Shown here one piece after another: positions 9,805 through 19,626 of a stretch of DNA of 64,000 bases. Position 1 is the first letter of the stretch. Each line of letters opens with the position of its first letter. The position numbers and the translations under genes were made by a program. Source of the stretch: Ardenticatena maritima (lineage in GTDB: Bacteria > Chloroflexota > Anaerolineae > Ardenticatenales > Ardenticatenaceae); assembly GCF_001306175.1 (NCBI RefSeq), contig NZ_LGKN01000005.1, positions 62,001 through 126,000 on the forward strand. Direction: 5' to 3'. Below the pieces are notes generated by a model, which was not told the DNA's origin, did not search any database, and worked only from the letters and a program-made list of their open reading frames with translations.

Positions 9805-9830
9805 GCTTCCTCCTTCGTGGCATTGGTTGT

Positions 9831-12143
9831 TCATTCGGCAACGGTCTCGACACGCCAGGCAAACGAGCGGCGAGCGAGCCGTGTGCGTTCACCAACAATC
9901 TCAAACACCCCCCGTGCGCGAATGTCCGCGCTCGACGCCCCCACCATGATTTCGATGGTTCCCGGTTCTACAACGAGATCGAGCGCCACGTCGTAAAAGG
10001 CGAACATTGCCACAGGAAGATGAAACCGCAGGGTACGGGCTTCGCCGGGCGCCAATGTCAGCCGCGCAAACGCTTTCAGTTCCTTGACGGGGCGCGGTGA
10101 TGAGGCAAAGCGGTCGCGCGAGTACAACTGAACGACCTCATCGGCGGCGACGTCCCCACTGTTGCGCACACGGATCTGGACGTGAACGGTCTCGTCCAGA
10201 GTTGCCTGCTTCGGCCAGACGGCAAATTGGTCGTACTCGAACGTCGTATAACTCAAGCCGTGCCCAAAGGGGTAAAGCGGGGTGGTTGGCTCCGTGAGAT
10301 AATCGCCGTACCAATGCGAACGCCCGCCGGACGGTTTGCGGTAGTAATACACCGGCAACTGCCCCACCGAGCGCGGGAACGAAACCGGCAATTTTCCGCC
10401 AGGCACCACCCGCCCAAACAACGCATCGGCAATGGCGGGTCCGCCTTCTTCACCCGGAATCCACGCTTCCAAAATCGCCTGCGCCAGCGGTTCAATAGCA
10501 CTCAGTGCCGGCACACGCCCACTGAGCAGCACCAGCACGACCGGCGTACCGGTGGCGGCAACAGCGCGCAGGAGTTCTTCTTGCACGGCGGGCAAACGCA
10601 AGGTGGATGAATCGCGGGTTTCCCCACTGGTGGCGTCGGGCGTCAGACCGGAGCGGTCGCCCAGCACCACGACAGCCACTTCCGCCTGTTGCGCAAGGCG
10701 CACGGCTTCTTCGATACCGTGCTCGATAGGCGTTGTGAGACGGCATCCCGGCGTGTAGAGCACGTCTGCGTGCGGCACCACCGCGCGAATGCTTTCCAAC
10801 ACAGAGGGGACGGCGACGGCATGGCGGCGCACATGCTCGGCGTCAAAATCATCAGCGCCAAACCCCAAGCCGGGCATGGGCGCAAACCGCAACAATTCGA
10901 TGACGGCGGCATAACTGTAATCGCCCAGGTGTGCGCGCGGGGCGTCAGCATTGGGACCAATGACGGCAAGTGTGCGCACATGTTCTGAAAGCGGTAACAG
11001 GTTGGCATCATTTTTGAGAAGCGTCAAACTCTTTGCGGCGATGGTGCGCGCCAATTGGCGTTGGGCGGGCGTTTCAAAATGCAAATGCACAGCGCCTTCA
11101 TCAACGTATGGGTTGTCGAACAAGCCCAAGGCTTCTTTCATGCGCAACACACGTTCCACGGCTGTATCGAGCGTCTCCATGGAAAGGCGTCCCTGTTCGA
11201 GCGCGGTTTTGAGTGCGTCGCCATAGCAACGCCGCGTGGGGAGTTCCATGTCAATACCGGCTTGCAACGCCAGCAGAGCGGCTTCGATTTCATTGGCGGC
11301 GACGAAGTGGAAGGAGTTGAGCATGGTGATGGCTTCGTAATCCGACACAACAATGCCGTTGAAACCGAGTTGCTCCCGCAACACCTGCGTCAGCAAGCGG
11401 CGGGACGCGGCGACGACTTCTCCATCAATTTCAGGGTAAGCGTTCATGATGGCGGCGATGTTGGTTTCCTGCACCACGGCTTGAAACGGCATCATGAGCA
11501 CATTCCAGATGTCGTTCCACCCCATGTGGACGGGATTACAGTTCAAGCCGCCTTCGGAGAGGCTATGGCCGATGAAATGCTTGCCGGTGGCAAGAATACC
11601 GGTGCGCAGGTCGTTTCCCTGCAAGCCGCGCACATACGCCATGCCAAAATGGCTGGCGAGCAGGGGGTCTTCGCCAAAGGTTTCCTCACAACGCCCCCAA
11701 CGCGGGTCAAGCGCCAGGTCGAGCACAGGGGCGAGCGCCTGGTGCGCGCCCACGGCGCGGGCTTGCTCGCGAATCACGCGCGTCATGGCTTCGGCGAGGT
11801 CGGGCATCCACGTTGCGGCGACGCCGAGCATTTGGGGGAATGCGGTGCTTCCGAGGCTCATTAAGCCGGCGCATGTCTCTTCATGGACGATGGCGGGGAT
11901 ACCCAGGCGAGTCTCTTCCACCAGGTAGCGCTGGATGGCGTTGGCGAAACGCGCCGCGGCAGGCGGTTCGAGGGTTGTATCGCCGCCAATGCGTGTGATT
12001 TGTCCAATACCGTGGGGAATCAGCGTGCGGGCTTTGGCGTGGGAAAATGCGCGTCCGTCTTGCACTTCGTGCGCCCAGACGGCGCCAAGTTGCGCGATTT
12101 TTTCATCCAGTGTCATGCGGTTCAAGAGTTCTGAGATAACCAT
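9831..12143 (-). CDS. GH3 glycosidase, probable beta-xylosidase or beta-glucosidase
   Basis: A 770-residue glycoside hydrolase family 3 enzyme: N-terminal TIM-barrel domain, the alpha/beta domain, and a C-terminal fibronectin-III-like domain (about 660-735). The nucleophile is the Asp in VVSDYEAI (about residue 266), with the KHFIGH motif upstream. There is no signal peptide, so it likely acts on imported oligosaccharides. Position as first gene of an operon with xylA and xylB makes beta-xylosidase activity likely; GH3 sequence alone cannot separate xylosidase from glucosidase. AAGGAG precedes the ATG at 12143; longer in-frame extensions lack a ribosome site. Confidence 0.9.
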   Translation of the reverse strand: MVISELLNRMTLDEKIAQLGAVWAHEVQDGRAFSHAKARTLIPHGIGQITRIGGDTTLEPPAAARFANAIQRYLVEETRLGIPAIVHEETCAGLMSLGSTAFPQMLGVAATWMPDLAEAMTRVIREQARAVGAHQALAPVLDLALDPRWGRCEETFGEDPLLASHFGMAYVRGLQGNDLRTGILATGKHFIGHSLSEGGLNCNPVHMGWNDIWNVLMMPFQAVVQETNIAAIMNAYPEIDGEVVAASRRLLTQVLREQLGFNGIVVSDYEAITMLNSFHFVAANEIEAALLALQAGIDMELPTRRCYGDALKTALEQGRLSMETLDTAVERVLRMKEALGLFDNPYVDEGAVHLHFETPAQRQLARTIAAKSLTLLKNDANLLPLSEHVRTLAVIGPNADAPRAHLGDYSYAAVIELLRFAPMPGLGFGADDFDAEHVRRHAVAVPSVLESIRAVVPHADVLYTPGCRLTTPIEHGIEEAVRLAQQAEVAVVVLGDRSGLTPDATSGETRDSSTLRLPAVQEELLRAVAATGTPVVLVLLSGRVPALSAIEPLAQAILEAWIPGEEGGPAIADALFGRVVPGGKLPVSFPRSVGQLPVYYYRKPSGGRSHWYGDYLTEPTTPLYPFGHGLSYTTFEYDQFAVWPKQATLDETVHVQIRVRNSGDVAADEVVQLYSRDRFASSPRPVKELKAFARLTLAPGEARTLRFHLPVAMFAFYDVALDLVVEPGTIEIMVGASSADIRARGVFEIVGERTRLARRSFAWRVETVAE

Positions 12144-12223
12144 AGGGGCTCCTTGGGAAGGTTGGTTCCTGAAGGAATGTGCCAGCATGCTTTGGCAAAG
12201 CGCCGTTGCTTTGGGGCTAGCGG

Positions 12224-12248
12224 TGCCCGCAGCACCGCGGGCAGTATA
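12224..12248 (-). promoter_or_regulatory. Probable -10 and operator-like dyad of the xylose operon
   Basis: On the minus strand a TATACT hexamer (12248-12243) is abutted by a perfect inverted repeat, TGCCCGC and GCGGGCA around a 6-nt centre (12224-12243), roughly where transcription would begin and about 80 nt before the GH3 ATG. No convincing -35 was found, which would fit an activated or repressor-controlled promoter. The same dyad could instead be an mRNA hairpin. Confidence 0.45.
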
Positions 12249-12319
12249 CACCCAAGGAGCAGAGAAGACCACCAGTGGGGGTGAGGTGGTGCTAGGGGTG
12301 TTCTTCGATGGAGCGGGCG

Positions 12320-15300
12320 TTATTTCTGGGTGGGCGCGACAATGGGATACTCGGAAGAGTCAGACGACCACAAGAAATGACACCCATCGGCAAACGTCAT
12401 GTCCCACTCAAAAGCGACGGATTGCGCCCAGCCAATTTGAGCCATGAGACGTTGCGCCGGTAACCATTGCACTTTTTCCAATGCTAATTTTACAGGCGAT
12501 GCGGCAGGGACTTTTATTTGTGGCGCAAGGATGGCATCATCCGCCAACAGAGTGAGAACCATTAAGGGCGCTGGGTCTGACCATGTCAACGTCCATGTCG
12601 ATGGAGAAAGCGGCTGTTCCGTCGCGTTGACCATTTCTATAAACCAAACGCCTTCCTGTTGGAACAGTCGTGTCAACCGCACACCACATGTTGAAGGAGT
12701 GGGTGGGAATGGCGTAAGCGCCGGTTCGAGCAGAGGTGTCGGCGTATTCGTCGGTGTTGAGGTTGGTGTCGACGTGTTGGTTAGTGTCGGCGTGTTCGTT
12801 GGTGTCGGCGTCGGCGTGCTCATCGGTATGGGCGTGCTCGTTGGTGTCGGCGTCGGTGTAGGCGTGCTTGTGATGGGCAACGGCGGTGTCGTCGTTTTCG
12901 ATGGGAACATTGGTAAAGGTGAATACGTTGGCGTTGGCATCCCCCCCTGCCCTGGTGTAGGCGTGTTGGTTGGCGTTGGCGAGCGTGTTGGTATGCTCGT
13001 CAACACAAGAACAGGTGGCAGAGTGGGGTGTGGCTGAGGTGTTGGTCCAATGATGCTCAACGCATTGCACATTCCGCTCCCAGAATGGCGGTTTTGTGGC
13101 GTCGCCAGTTGCCATACAAAATCGCGAGCATTATCGTTCGTATCACGGCATAAGCCATAGGCGCCATCTGAACGACGCCCCCAGGCTCCATCAAAAAATG
13201 TTTGAGCATACGAAGAATCGAGTGGTGTACCTTCACCAAATAAAGTCTGTGCTGTCCACCCCACTTCATCTGCAATAGTCAAGCCATCCGGTTCTACCAA
13301 GGCGATACCAACCCGTTTCGGAATACCAGTGGTATAAACCAAATCCGGCGGAATTGGCGAATGATATCCAGGTCCGGCTAGCAAAAGATGTTGCCCCGGC
13401 AACAATCGCACAGAAGGAAACTCAAACCATCTGCTTGCCAAGTTAGGATGCGCCGAAACCCAGATACTCCATCCTTCCAGGTCTATTGATTCATTACTTT
13501 GATTGTATAATTCAATAAATTCATCATCAGCACCATTGACACCATACGTTCGTACTTCACTGAGACGTACCGGCGCCCTGGCATCACGGTGCGTCGGTAA
13601 GCGCGGCGCTCGAGAAACCAGCGGGTCAAAAGCGATAACGGGCGTTTGTGTCGGCAAAGGCATCGGCGTAGGGCTTGCAGCCGTCGCAACACGCCCCTGC
13701 GACAACGGCGAGAGCGCACTCAACGTTCCGCAATTATTCCGCTCACGCGGTGTTCCATAAATAGTTGCGCCACTTCCGTCTCTTGATGTTCCCAACGCAC
13801 TTGTACACCAACTGGTACTCAACCCTCCATCGTCAGGTGGGTTCCCCGTTCGAGCCATGGAAGTTGTCGATGAGCCTGCATACCATGCACCATTGCGGTT
13901 TGCCCGTTCGAATGCTGCAAAGTTTTCGTCAACGTCAAACAGTTCAAGCAACGCGCCACTGTCAGAAAGTCTGTCAGTCCCCCACAAGATGTCGCCGGCA
14001 ATATCTGTACTGTTTGCCTGACGCTCAATCAGATAGTATGCACCAGGGTAAAGCAAGATTGTTTCCGTTGCCGGTATCAATGGTGCAGGAGCAGGTGGGT
14101 CAATCACAATTTCTGAAAATGGTGTCGCATCACTATTTGAAACTGTTATCTTGAACGCCAACCGGATAACAACACTATTTGTCGTGTCAGGATTTTTCAA
14201 TTCGATGTACTCATAATCACCATTCCCCCACATAATTTCATTGAAAATGACCTGACGAGTGTCAAATTTTTGGCGTACATATACCGTCAACGATGCTGTG
14301 TTCGATGTTGCTATGTTATCCGTCAATGTAAACGTACATGTATCAGTATATGTACCCAGAGCGGGTGTATACCAGATTGAACGCTCACTCGTCACCACAG
14401 TCCCATTATTGCAGGTTGCTGAAGAAACACGTATCGGGTCAAACTCGGCATCAAATGCATTAAAAGTGGCATCCAGGACAAAACCTCTTCCCTCGTAAGT
14501 GTAGACTATTATATCCTTCGCTTGGGGTGGCGTATTCGCACAAGACGTACATGTTGTAAATTGCGTTTTGACCGTTACTCCCATATTTCTATTTTCGGCA
14601 TTTTGGACCAGCGTTTTTACAATGACATGATATGTTGTACCTGGAGAAAGTGAACTGAGTGGACGCAGGTAAGCTTTTTGAGTTCCCGGATCATACGCCA
14701 CGGTTGCAGGAACCGCCTGCGCCCCTGATGGATTTGTTGAAAGCAAGATATTTGTCGTATTAATAGTTAGGTCATTCATTGGCTGGTTAAATTGAATTAC
14801 AATCTCCGGCATCAAAGAGACCCCTGTTGCACCATCTCCAGGAGCAATCCACTGCACATGCCCACCTAAGTACGTATACGGCGTAGGCGTCGGTGTAGGC
14901 AACACCGGCGTCGGCGTGGGCGTGTTCGTCGGCGTCGGTGTCGGTGTGTTCGTCGGCGTCGGTGTGGGCGTGTTCGTCGGCGTGGGCGTGGGCGTGTTCG
15001 TCGGCGTCGGCGTCGGCGGCACCGGCGTGGGTGTCGGTGTGCTCGTTGGCGTCGGCGTGGGCGTGTTCGTCGGCGTCGGCGTGGGCGTGCTGGTCGGCGT
15101 CGGCGTGGGCGTCGGCGTGGGCGTCGGTGTGTTCGTCGGCGTCGGCGTGCTGGTTGGCGTCGGTGTCGGCGTGTTCGTCGGCGTCGGTGTCGGTGTGTTC
15201 GTCGGCGTCGGCGTCGGCGTGCTGGTCGGCGTCGGCGTCGGCGGCACCGGCGTGGGCGTGTTCGTCGGCATCGGCGTTGGCGGCACCGGCGTGGGTGTCG

Positions 15301-15916
15301 GTGTGCTCGTTGGTGTTGCAGTGCTTGCTGCAACAGGTGTGGCTGTTGCAGCTACAAAGATCTTTGTTGGTGTCGGAAAGCGTGTCCCAACAGGCTCCTG
15401 CGTAGGACGTGGCGTCAGTAATGGTGTAGTACGTGGCACAGGCGTGGGTTGTGGTGTTCCCAAGGGCGCACGTGTTGCTACCGGTGTCAATAGAGAGACA
15501 ACTGATGGAATTGGTTCAACTGACTGCGTTGGAACAGAAGTTGGAATAGGAACAGTTGGCATTGGTGTCCGAAATGGGTCCGGTGTCACCGTTGGGACAG
15601 GCGTCAACAAAGCCACCAAAACTTGGCGCTTGCGTTCCTCCAAATCTTTTACAAAAGGCTCTCGGTCCCGAATGGTCTCCCAAATCAGGTTCAAACTGGC
15701 AGGTGGAAGCGGTGTTGGTAGTGGATCAGGGGCATAATTTGCCTGACGACTTGCGTGCAAGGCAACATCAATCGCTTGGATTGAGCTTACAATGGGAAAT
15801 CGCATGATGATGGCGCAAAGAAACACAATTCCCAATGCAAGCAGAGCAAGCGAGAGCAAAAGCCACCACTGACGCCATCCACCGAATTGTGAGTGTGAAG
15901 AAGAATTTTTCGCCAT
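12320..15916 (-). CDS. Large Thr-Pro-repeat exported protein with Ig-like and lamin-tail-like domains
   Basis: A 1198-residue protein anchored by one N-terminal transmembrane helix (about residues 17-42). It continues with a long [12 protein letters not shown] low-complexity stalk (about 195-349), a Big_5-like Ig domain (about 355-455, with [19 protein letters not shown]-type sequence), a region with paired cysteines, a first lamin-tail-like domain ([19 protein letters not shown], about 560-700), a second one (LSEVRTYG...DEFIELYN, about 780-910), a second Thr-Pro stalk (about 965-1062) and a C-terminal beta domain. It begins 6 nt after the cyclase stop, so the two are cotranscribed. It is probably a cell-surface protein; ligand and role are unknown. 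Codon use is more AT-rich outside the stalk than in flanking operons. Confidence 0.8.
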   Translation of the reverse strand: MAKNSSSHSQFGGWRQWWLLLSLALLALGIVFLCAIIMRFPIVSSIQAIDVALHASRQANYAPDPLPTPLPPASLNLIWETIRDREPFVKDLEERKRQVLVALLTPVPTVTPDPFRTPMPTVPIPTSVPTQSVEPIPSVVSLLTPVATRAPLGTPQPTPVPRTTPLLTPRPTQEPVGTRFPTPTKIFVAATATPVAASTATPTSTPTPTPVPPTPMPTNTPTPVPPTPTPTSTPTPTPTNTPTPTPTNTPTPTPTSTPTPTNTPTPTPTPTPTPTSTPTPTPTNTPTPTPTSTPTPTPVPPTPTPTNTPTPTPTNTPTPTPTNTPTPTPTNTPTPTPVLPTPTPTPYTYLGGHVQWIAPGDGATGVSLMPEIVIQFNQPMNDLTINTTNILLSTNPSGAQAVPATVAYDPGTQKAYLRPLSSLSPGTTYHVIVKTLVQNAENRNMGVTVKTQFTTCTSCANTPPQAKDIIVYTYEGRGFVLDATFNAFDAEFDPIRVSSATCNNGTVVTSERSIWYTPALGTYTDTCTFTLTDNIATSNTASLTVYVRQKFDTRQVIFNEIMWGNGDYEYIELKNPDTTNSVVIRLAFKITVSNSDATPFSEIVIDPPAPAPLIPATETILLYPGAYYLIERQANSTDIAGDILWGTDRLSDSGALLELFDVDENFAAFERANRNGAWYAGSSTTSMARTGNPPDDGGLSTSWCTSALGTSRDGSGATIYGTPRERNNCGTLSALSPLSQGRVATAASPTPMPLPTQTPVIAFDPLVSRAPRLPTHRDARAPVRLSEVRTYGVNGADDEFIELYNQSNESIDLEGWSIWVSAHPNLASRWFEFPSVRLLPGQHLLLAGPGYHSPIPPDLVYTTGIPKRVGIALVEPDGLTIADEVGWTAQTLFGEGTPLDSSYAQTFFDGAWGRRSDGAYGLCRDTNDNARDFVWQLATPQNRHSGSGMCNALSIIGPTPQPHPTLPPVLVLTSIPTRSPTPTNTPTPGQGGMPTPTYSPLPMFPSKTTTPPLPITSTPTPTPTPTSTPIPMSTPTPTPTNTPTLTNTSTPTSTPTNTPTPLLEPALTPFPPTPSTCGVRLTRLFQQEGVWFIEMVNATEQPLSPSTWTLTWSDPAPLMVLTLLADDAILAPQIKVPAASPVKLALEKVQWLPAQRLMAQIGWAQSVAFEWDMTFADGCHFLWSSDSSEYPIVAPTQK
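12721..13016 (-). repeat. Second Thr-Pro coding repeat
   Basis: Degenerate tandem units of about 6-18 nt (plus-strand GGTGTCGGCGT-like) encode the second Thr-Pro stalk of the surface protein. The repeat is less regular than the upstream block. Confidence 0.8.
14870..15330 (-). repeat. Main Thr-Pro coding repeat (G/T-rich tandem array)
   Basis: About 460 bp of tandem 6-nt (ACNCCN) and longer 18-30-nt units encode [12 protein letters not shown]. Units alternate Asn, Ser and Val-Pro-Pro variants. Such an array is prone to slippage, so stalk length may vary between strains. Confidence 0.9.
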
Positions 15917-15922
15917 TACCGC

Positions 15923-18172
15923 TTACTTTGAGCGCTCAGCATCAACAGTGGAAAACTGGATATCACCATCAAACACCGGTAATAAGCGATAGATACGTAT
16001 TGGGCGTGTTTTCCCTTTCAAAAGATGCTCCCCCAAAAACTCAAATTGAAAATATGAACGGTATTCCCCCAAAGCCTCATAGGTATATTCACTCACAACA
16101 GCGCTTGTCTCGCCAAAAATGCGTGTAAAACTCTCCAAACGCTGTGCAGTATTTACCGTATCGCCAATCAATGTGAATTGCAACCGGTCAGCAGCCCCAA
16201 CGCCTCCTACTGTTACTTCACCAGTGTTGACACCAATACCCGTCACAAAAGGCGGTAGCCCCTGGCTCAGGCGCTCAGCGTTGAACGCAGTAATAGTTTG
16301 AATAAGCCGGACAGCAGCCACACATGCATAATATGCACTCTGTTCAGGCGGCAATGGGCGTGGTAAAATACCAAAAAAGGTCAACATGGCATCGCCATCA
16401 AAACGTGAGACAACCCCTTGCAGAGTGGTTACGATCGGAACAATACGACCAAAATATTCATTTAGCCAATGAAAAATCGTTTCTGGGTTGGTTTGCTCTG
16501 AAATCGTGGTGAATCCACGAATATCAGTCATCAATACCGTTGCAACCGTTTTTTGTCCCTCGAGTTTCAGATTGCCTTGGGAAAGTTGCATACGCAATTG
16601 TTCACGCACTTCTGGCGAAACAGTCCGCCCCAAAAGGTCACGGTAAATAGCCCCTTCTCGCAATGACGCCACCATGTAATTGAAGGACTCCGCTAAAACA
16701 GCAATTTCATCATTCCCGCGTGGAATCACTCGCACATCAAGGTTTCCCTGTGCCACTTCATCAGACGCGTCCACAATCTCCATTAATGGGGTTGTGATAC
16801 GATTAGCAAGATAGACACCTACTATAATGATAAGCAAAAATGCTAAAGTAATGAGCAAGAAAATATTAATCCGTGTCGTACGTGTTGCGCGTACAAGAAA
16901 GTTTTGTGCAAGTGACGCACCAATTACCCCTATATCTTCGCCACCGCGAGCCTCCCAAGGAGCTAACACTTCACTATACCGTAAATCAAACACCTCAAAC
17001 GTTCGTACAGGGGATTCAACTTGCTGACGGTTGAGGACAACGGTTATCAGGTCAGATGATAACGGGAATGCTCGTGGCAAAGTCGTTCCCAATACGTTTC
17101 CATCGACATCATACAGACTTACACGCGCCAATGCCACACTTGATAACTCGCTGGCAAGTGTTTGTACCGAGCGCCCAACTAAAAGAACACCTACGAGTTC
17201 GCCGCGATTATCATACACAGGACCTGCAACATAAAAATAAGATCCAAAAGGAAGTTGTACCACGCCAGCAAATTTATCCCCAATCTCATCTGCTTGGCGC
17301 CGCAATACTTTTTGCACAAAAGGCCATTCAGCGTAAATATCAGATCCCTGGGAAAATACGTAGTTTTCTGGATTTTGCCCTTGATGACGCAACGAAAGCA
17401 CGCTCACAGCCTGGGCATCCAAAATTTCAATGATTTCTTCCCCATAATTTACAGCAATTGGCAATGCTATTGTGCGTAATTTTTCAGCATCATGCGCTTG
17501 AATCGCATCTGCCACTCCCTCTGTATTTGCCAGCAATCGCAACACTTCCAACCGCTGATCTTCAATATCCACAAAAACTTCCACCGCCACCTTGCCAGCC
17601 TCTGCCAATTGGTTGCGAAAACGTTCTTCCACAGTCTCAAATAACCATCGACTCACAACATACGAAGCCGCCATGGCAACAAGCAAAGCAAGGAGCATAT
17701 AAGGCAACGTAATCTTCACACTAACCGGTACACGAACACGTGAACGCCACGAAGCCCCCGGCTTTTTAAAAGTGTCAAGAGCCTGTAAGCGCTCAAGTGC
17801 TTGTTCAATCCAAAACTCAGTGAATGGTGCCCGCAAAAAAACTTCTATACCTAAGTTCTTCGCAAGCAACTCCTGGTTAAAATCAGGGTAACGGTTCGTC
17901 ATAACGAAACGGGCATGCGGAAAACGTTTCCGTATTTCGCCAATAAAATCCACCCATTCATCAGATGGCAGGTGTAAATCAATTAAAACAAGGTCAGGGG
18001 AAAATGTATCAATTTCATTGCGAGCTTTTTTTATAGATTGAAACCGATACACATCAGCGCCACGCTGCAAAAAAAACTCGGAAAGCAACTCCGCACTACG
18101 CAAATCCCCCTGTACAATGAGAACTTTCTTGAAAGGAAAATTTTTGCTTTCTAATTGTTGCTTCCCGTTCAC
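15923..18172 (-). CDS. Receiver-membrane sensor-HAMP-class III adenylate/guanylate cyclase
   Basis: A 749-residue signalling protein. Residues about 15-130 form a CheY-like receiver with the phospho-acceptor Asp in LIDLHLP, but the acidic pair is replaced by QGD and the conserved Lys by Arg (RAPF), so it may be degenerate. Then come a transmembrane helix (about 152-174), an extracytoplasmic cache-like sensor, a second helix (about 435-457), a HAMP domain and a class III nucleotide cyclase domain (about 545-740) with both metal Asps (MTDIRGFT; FDGDAML) and IGDTVNTAQRLE. The GTG at 18172 was chosen because GGAGG lies 5 nt upstream. It is followed by the Thr-Pro surface protein. It probably makes cAMP in response to an external signal. 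Confidence 0.88.
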   Translation of the reverse strand: MNGKQQLESKNFPFKKVLIVQGDLRSAELLSEFFLQRGADVYRFQSIKKARNEIDTFSPDLVLIDLHLPSDEWVDFIGEIRKRFPHARFVMTNRYPDFNQELLAKNLGIEVFLRAPFTEFWIEQALERLQALDTFKKPGASWRSRVRVPVSVKITLPYMLLALLVAMAASYVVSRWLFETVEERFRNQLAEAGKVAVEVFVDIEDQRLEVLRLLANTEGVADAIQAHDAEKLRTIALPIAVNYGEEIIEILDAQAVSVLSLRHQGQNPENYVFSQGSDIYAEWPFVQKVLRRQADEIGDKFAGVVQLPFGSYFYVAGPVYDNRGELVGVLLVGRSVQTLASELSSVALARVSLYDVDGNVLGTTLPRAFPLSSDLITVVLNRQQVESPVRTFEVFDLRYSEVLAPWEARGGEDIGVIGASLAQNFLVRATRTTRINIFLLITLAFLLIIIVGVYLANRITTPLMEIVDASDEVAQGNLDVRVIPRGNDEIAVLAESFNYMVASLREGAIYRDLLGRTVSPEVREQLRMQLSQGNLKLEGQKTVATVLMTDIRGFTTISEQTNPETIFHWLNEYFGRIVPIVTTLQGVVSRFDGDAMLTFFGILPRPLPPEQSAYYACVAAVRLIQTITAFNAERLSQGLPPFVTGIGVNTGEVTVGGVGAADRLQFTLIGDTVNTAQRLESFTRIFGETSAVVSEYTYEALGEYRSYFQFEFLGEHLLKGKTRPIRIYRLLPVFDGDIQFSTVDAERSK

Positions 18173-18380
18173 ACTTACCTCCAAAAGCCTTTTCGCAAAA
18201 AGCGCATGCTCCCAAAATACAGTTTAAATTGTATCTCACTTTTCTTACAATTTTCATTACATCATATCATTTACCGCACTGCCAGCACCGCTTTTTCACT
18301 ACACTCTCTACTCCCATCCGCCGCCATTCCTCCTTTACAGATCGCTCTTCACAATGCATCGCTTGTACACTCCGAAGGCT

Positions 18381-18409
18381 TTGACAAGCCCAGGTGGCAT
18401 TGCTAAGAT
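18381..18409 (+). promoter_or_regulatory. Thioredoxin promoter
   Basis: A perfect TTGACA, a 17-nt spacer and TAAGAT lie about 70 nt upstream of the thioredoxin ATG. The rest of the roughly 300-nt gap between the cyclase and thioredoxin starts is AT-rich with no gene seen. Confidence 0.75.
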
Positions 18410-18477
18410 GACACGGCTTTGAAAGCCAACGAGGTACTCAGCCAGAGTACAAGTCTGCAATGAGAGAGGAGATTGTT

Positions 18478-18816
18478 ATGGCAAAGCCAATTGAACTCAC
18501 TGATGCGAACTTTGATGCGGAAGTAAAACAATCTGATGTGCCTGTCATCGTTGATTTTTGGGCTGTTTGGTGTGGCCCCTGCCGCATGATTGCCCCTATT
18601 CTGGAAGAAATCGCCAACGAATATGAAGGCACGTTGAAGGTGACGAAACTGGATGTAGACCAATATCCGCAGTTGGCTATGGAATATGGGGTACAAAGCA
18701 TTCCCACGCTGTTGCTCTTCAAAGATGGGCAACCCGTGGAACGCCTGATCGGCTACATGCCTAAAAAGCGCCTGCTCGACCGCATTCTGCCGCACGTCGA
18801 AGCCCAAGCGTCCTGA
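18478..18816 (+). CDS. trxA: Thioredoxin
   Basis: A 112-residue cytoplasmic thioredoxin with the active site WCGPC (Cys about residues 32 and 35) and the cis-proline segment SIPTLLLF. Length and motif order are canonical. GAGAGGAG lies 7-8 nt before the ATG at 18478, which decides against an upstream in-frame start at 18460. It is monocistronic, with its own consensus promoter and terminator, and reduces protein disulfides using thioredoxin reductase encoded elsewhere. Confidence 0.96.
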   Translation: MAKPIELTDANFDAEVKQSDVPVIVDFWAVWCGPCRMIAPILEEIANEYEGTLKVTKLDVDQYPQLAMEYGVQSIPTLLLFKDGQPVERLIGYMPKKRLLDRILPHVEAQAS

Positions 18817-18840
18817 GAAAGTCAACGTCCACTAGCACAC

Positions 18841-18872
18841 AACACCTCGCCGATGGCGGGGTGTTGTTGTTT
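18841..18872 (+). terminator. Thioredoxin terminator
   Basis: The hairpin AACACCTCGCC / GGCGGGGTGTT (one G-T pair) with a GAT loop is followed by a T-rich tract (GTTGTTTCCCC). It ends the trxA transcript. Confidence 0.8.
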
Positions 18873-19128
18873 CCCCTCGTCAAAAGCATCATCTCACCAA
18901 TTTTCCTTCATTTTTCACCAAAAATTCACTACTCAAATGTCTGTTTTGGTGATGAAATTGTCGCGAGGAAAGTGTATATTCATGCTACGAGTCGTCTGAA
19001 GAAAAATGCTCGCCGTGATGATCTGTGATGATGAACCAATCTTGAGAACATACCTTAGTATTTGGTCTTGCGAGTACACCTCAAAAACTTCCCTTGAAAA
19101 TGCAAAATTATCCGCTTGGACAAAACAA
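18873..19128. other. AT-rich intergenic region upstream of the CRISPR-linked regulator
   Basis: No gene is visible in this stretch. It contains a 9-bp inverted repeat (TCACCAAAA at 18915-18923 and TTTTGGTGA at 18944-18952) and short TGATGATC/TGATGATG repeats. No CRISPR repeat-spacer pattern and no clear sigma70 promoter were found, although the promoter of the CRISPR regulatory genes probably lies here. Confidence 0.5.
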
Positions 19129-19191
19129 TTGTTGCAAATCCTGCAACAAGGCACCTCTACAGTGGGAGCAAATCCCACTTAATGGAGGTGC
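19129..19191 (+). promoter_or_regulatory. Structured 5' leader that sequesters the ribosome binding site of the small regulator
   Basis: Two consecutive hairpins precede the winged-helix gene. The first is TTGTTGCA / TGCAACAA around AATCC (19129-19149). The second is nested: outer arms GCACCTC (19151-19157) and GAGGTGC (19185-19191) enclose AGTGGGA / TCCCACT (19161-19179). The outer right arm contains most of the GGAGG ribosome site (19184-19188), so folding should hide it from the ribosome. Whether it is a protein-binding site, a thermosensor or a ligand switch cannot be told from the sequence. Confidence 0.6.
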
Positions 19192-19195
19192 TCTC

Positions 19196-19411
19196 ATGGC
19201 CTTCTGGAAGTGCAAACAAAAGGAGTTCGAGAAGACGATTCGCATCATCAAAGAAAACCCCGGTATCCGTCCTGCGGAGTTGGCTCGCAAACTGGGTGTT
19301 TCACGCTCCACAGTGATCCGCCGATTACCAGCATTGGAAGAAGCAGGGTTCCTTCTTTATGAAGACGAACGAGGAGGCTTATATCCCTACCGCAAAGGAA
19401 AGGAAAAGTGA
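19196..19411 (+). CDS. Small winged-helix DNA-binding protein next to the CRISPR operon
   Basis: A 71-residue protein consisting almost entirely of a winged helix-turn-helix (IRPAELARKLGVSRSTVIRRLPALEEAG) followed by a short wing (YEDERGGLYPY). The ATG at 19196 has GGAGG 7 nt upstream; the frame stays open further left but that would run through the structured leader. It lies on the same strand as the WYL regulator and cas genes and is probably a repressor acting on itself or on the cas promoter, which is inference. Confidence 0.75.
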   Translation: MAFWKCKQKEFEKTIRIIKENPGIRPAELARKLGVSRSTVIRRLPALEEAGFLLYEDERGGLYPYRKGKEK

Positions 19412-19447
19412 AGGAAACTTTGTCCTCCTGCTAAATGCCAAAAACAC

Positions 19448-19483
19448 GAAGGGGCGACGCGCTTGGATATGTGTTGCCCCTTC
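19448..19483 (+). promoter_or_regulatory. Hairpin between the two regulator genes
   Basis: An 11-bp stem GAAGGGGCGAC / GTTGCCCCTTC (one G-T pair) closes a 14-nt loop 37 nt after the small regulator's stop. There is no T-run, so it is not a typical terminator; it could be a partial terminator, an mRNA processing site or an operator. The surrounding 215-nt gap shows no other gene. Confidence 0.45.
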
Positions 19484-19626
19484 AACACAACGATTGCAAC
19501 CAGATGCACAGGTTTGGACGAATTCGCCGCAAATTTTTGAAAAAGTGCTCTCTTGTTGCGGGATTTTACCTACACATGTGATAAAGTGTTACAAACCGCT
19601 ACATACATGATATGAGGGCTACCACA

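Noticed and set aside
14870-15330. Tandem repeat as a CRISPR array
   Set aside because: Units are too short, there are no unique spacers, and it is an uninterrupted Thr-Pro reading frame.
14916-15737. Gly-Val repeat protein on the plus strand
   Set aside because: It is the reverse reading of the Thr-Pro coding repeat of the minus-strand surface protein.
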